Shown one piece after another: positions 62,944 to 64,000 of a stretch of DNA of 64,000 nucleotides (within the stretch, counting starts at the first letter, position 1; each line of letters opens with the position of its first letter). The translations under genes and the position numbers were made by a program. The stretch covers positions 62,001 to 126,000 of the forward strand of contig JAFXFM010000013.1 of NCBI GenBank assembly GCA_017520545.1, read 5' to 3'. The notes below the pieces were generated by a model. It saw nothing but the letters and a program-made list of their open reading frames with translations, had not been told where the DNA came from and ran no database searches. Origin of the DNA: Alistipes sp. (lineage in GTDB: Bacteria > Bacteroidota > Bacteroidia > Bacteroidales > Rikenellaceae).

Positions 62944-64000
62944 ATGAGTTTAGTAGCGATAGTAGGACGCCCGAATGTGGGCAAAAGTACACTCTTTAAC
63001 CGCCTTGTCGGTAATCGTCAGGCGATTGTGGATTCGACAGCGGGAACTACGCGCGATCGCCATTACGGTAAGACCGATTGGTGTGGACGCGAGTTCTCGA
63101 TTATAGACACCGGCGGTTATTCGGTGAATAGCGACGACATCTTCGAGGACGAGATTCGCAAACAGGTGATGCTCGCCATCGAGGAGGCGGATGTTATTCT
63201 CTTTATGGTGGAGGTTGGTACAGGCGTTACAGATCTGGATATGATGATGGCGGAGGTGTTGCGTCGCGTGAAGAAACGCACCATTTTGGTCTGCAACAAG
63301 GTTGATAACTACGACCTCATCTATTCGTCGAACGACTTCTATTCGCTTGGTCTTGGCGACCCATTCTGCATATCGTCGATGTCGGGTAGCGGTACGGGCG
63401 ATTTGATGGACGAAATTCTGAAACATCTGCCCGAGGATTGCGAGGCGGAGGAGTTGGACAACCTCCCGCGTATCACTATCGTAGGACGTCCTAATGTAGG
63501 TAAGTCTTCGCTCACAAACGCACTGCTTGGCAAGGATCGAAATATCGTAACCAACATTGCAGGTACCACTCGCGACTCTATCCATACACGTTACAATAAG
63601 TTCGGTATGGACTTCTACCTCGTGGATACCGCAGGTATGCGCAAGAAGGGTAAGACAATGGAGGATTTGGAGTTTTACTCGGTGATGCGTTCGATTCGCG
63701 CTATCGAAGCTTCGGACGTGTGTATTCTTATGCTCGATGCGCAACAGGGCTTGGAGTCGCAGGATTTGAATATCCACAACCTTATAGTTCGCAATCGTAA
63801 GGGTTGCGTTATCGTGGTGAATAAGTGGGATTTGATAGAGAAGAGCAACAACACGATGAAGGAGTGGCGTGAGGCTTTGGAGAAGCGTTTGGCTCCGTTC
63901 AACGATATTCCTATTATCTTCACGTCGGCGCTCAACAAGCAGCGTATTCTCGACGTGTTGCAGACTGCAATTCGTGTCTACGAGTCGCGTGCACGCCGTA
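62944..64000 (+). CDS. der: Ribosome-associated GTPase Der (EngA), 3' end outside window
   Basis: The first 352 codons of a tandem-domain GTPase needed for 50S assembly are present; the family is usually about 440-490 aa. G domain 1 has [18 protein letters not shown] and CNKVDNYD, and G domain 2 has [20 protein letters not shown] and VNKWDLIE. The C-terminal KH-like domain lies beyond the window. Confidence 0.97.
   Translation, partial: MSLVAIVGRPNVGKSTLFNRLVGNRQAIVDSTAGTTRDRHYGKTDWCGREFSIIDTGGYSVNSDDIFEDEIRKQVMLAIEEADVILFMVEVGTGVTDLDMMMAEVLRRVKKRTILVCNKVDNYDLIYSSNDFYSLGLGDPFCISSMSGSGTGDLMDEILKHLPEDCEAEELDNLPRITIVGRPNVGKSSLTNALLGKDRNIVTNIAGTTRDSIHTRYNKFGMDFYLVDTAGMRKKGKTMEDLEFYSVMRSIRAIEASDVCILMLDAQQGLESQDLNIHNLIVRNRKGCVIVVNKWDLIEKSNNTMKEWREALEKRLAPFNDIPIIFTSALNKQRILDVLQTAIRVYESRARR

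Overview
The window looks like a chromosomal segment of a gut-type Bacteroidales bacterium. I would guess near Alistipes/Rikenellaceae, but family-level placement is inference. Evidence: most promoters carry the Bacteroidetes -7 box TAnnTTTG, several with a -33 TTTG about 20 bp upstream; LpxC and FabZ are fused; a six-gene Na+-NQR operon, an UpxY-type antiterminator and secreted GH97, GH20, GH2 and PNGase F-like glycan enzymes are present. There are two tRNA genes and no rRNA or CRISPR array.

Layout. 1-6.4 kb: end of an adenylate kinase-like gene, thiL, a GH97 glycosidase, tRNA-Gln, a Tat-exported Gfo/Idh/MocA oxidoreductase and an MFS permease. 6.5-11.8 kb: an SPFH protein with a ribbon-helix-helix protein and a small membrane protein, a cold-shock protein, tRNA-Pro with a duplicated 3' end, and a leftward M23-M23-HAD operon. 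11.9-17.4 kb: alaS, gpmI, lysA. 17.6-23.5 kb: GH20 hexosaminidase, a hydroxyacid dehydrogenase, tcdA, a TatD-like hydrolase and a PNGase F-like lipoprotein. 23.7-29.5 kb: nqrABCDEF. 30-34.7 kb: leftward lpxC-fabZ, lpxA and two paralogous metallophosphatases. 34.7-39.8 kb: TonB-like protein, PldA-type phospholipase, K+/H+ antiporter, UpxY, rmlC, rmlD. 40.3-46.4 kb: a CoA-transferase and rimP-nusA-infB. 46.5-49.1 kb: a phage-derived trio (terminase large subunit, 105-aa protein, LexA/CI-like repressor) without other phage genes. 49.1-55.1 kb: GH2 beta-galactosidase, a lipoprotein behind a sigma-54 promoter, an HsdR_N-like protein and a truncated GH2 pseudoenzyme. 55.2-64 kb: lipid kinase, pepD, a two-methyltransferase restriction-modification cassette inserted directly behind phoH, an outer-membrane barrel protein and the start of der.

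The exported glycosidases and the PNGase F-like lipoprotein fit breakdown of host or dietary glycans, with the MFS permease and oxidoreductase as possible downstream steps. The Lpx enzymes, PldA, TonB-like protein, M23 proteins and barrel protein are envelope functions.

Most worth a second look: (i) the orphan, motif-complete terminase behind a self-cleavage-type repressor with overlapping divergent promoters; (ii) the M-M-R restriction cassette with a PD...ExK nuclease and probably an asymmetric target; (iii) a terminator-like hairpin just after the rimP-nusA-infB start site; (iv) a consensus sigma-54 promoter before an uncharacterised lipoprotein; (v) several families of intergenic repeats, including four 108-123 bp imperfect palindromes beside gene ends and a duplicated tRNA-Pro tail.
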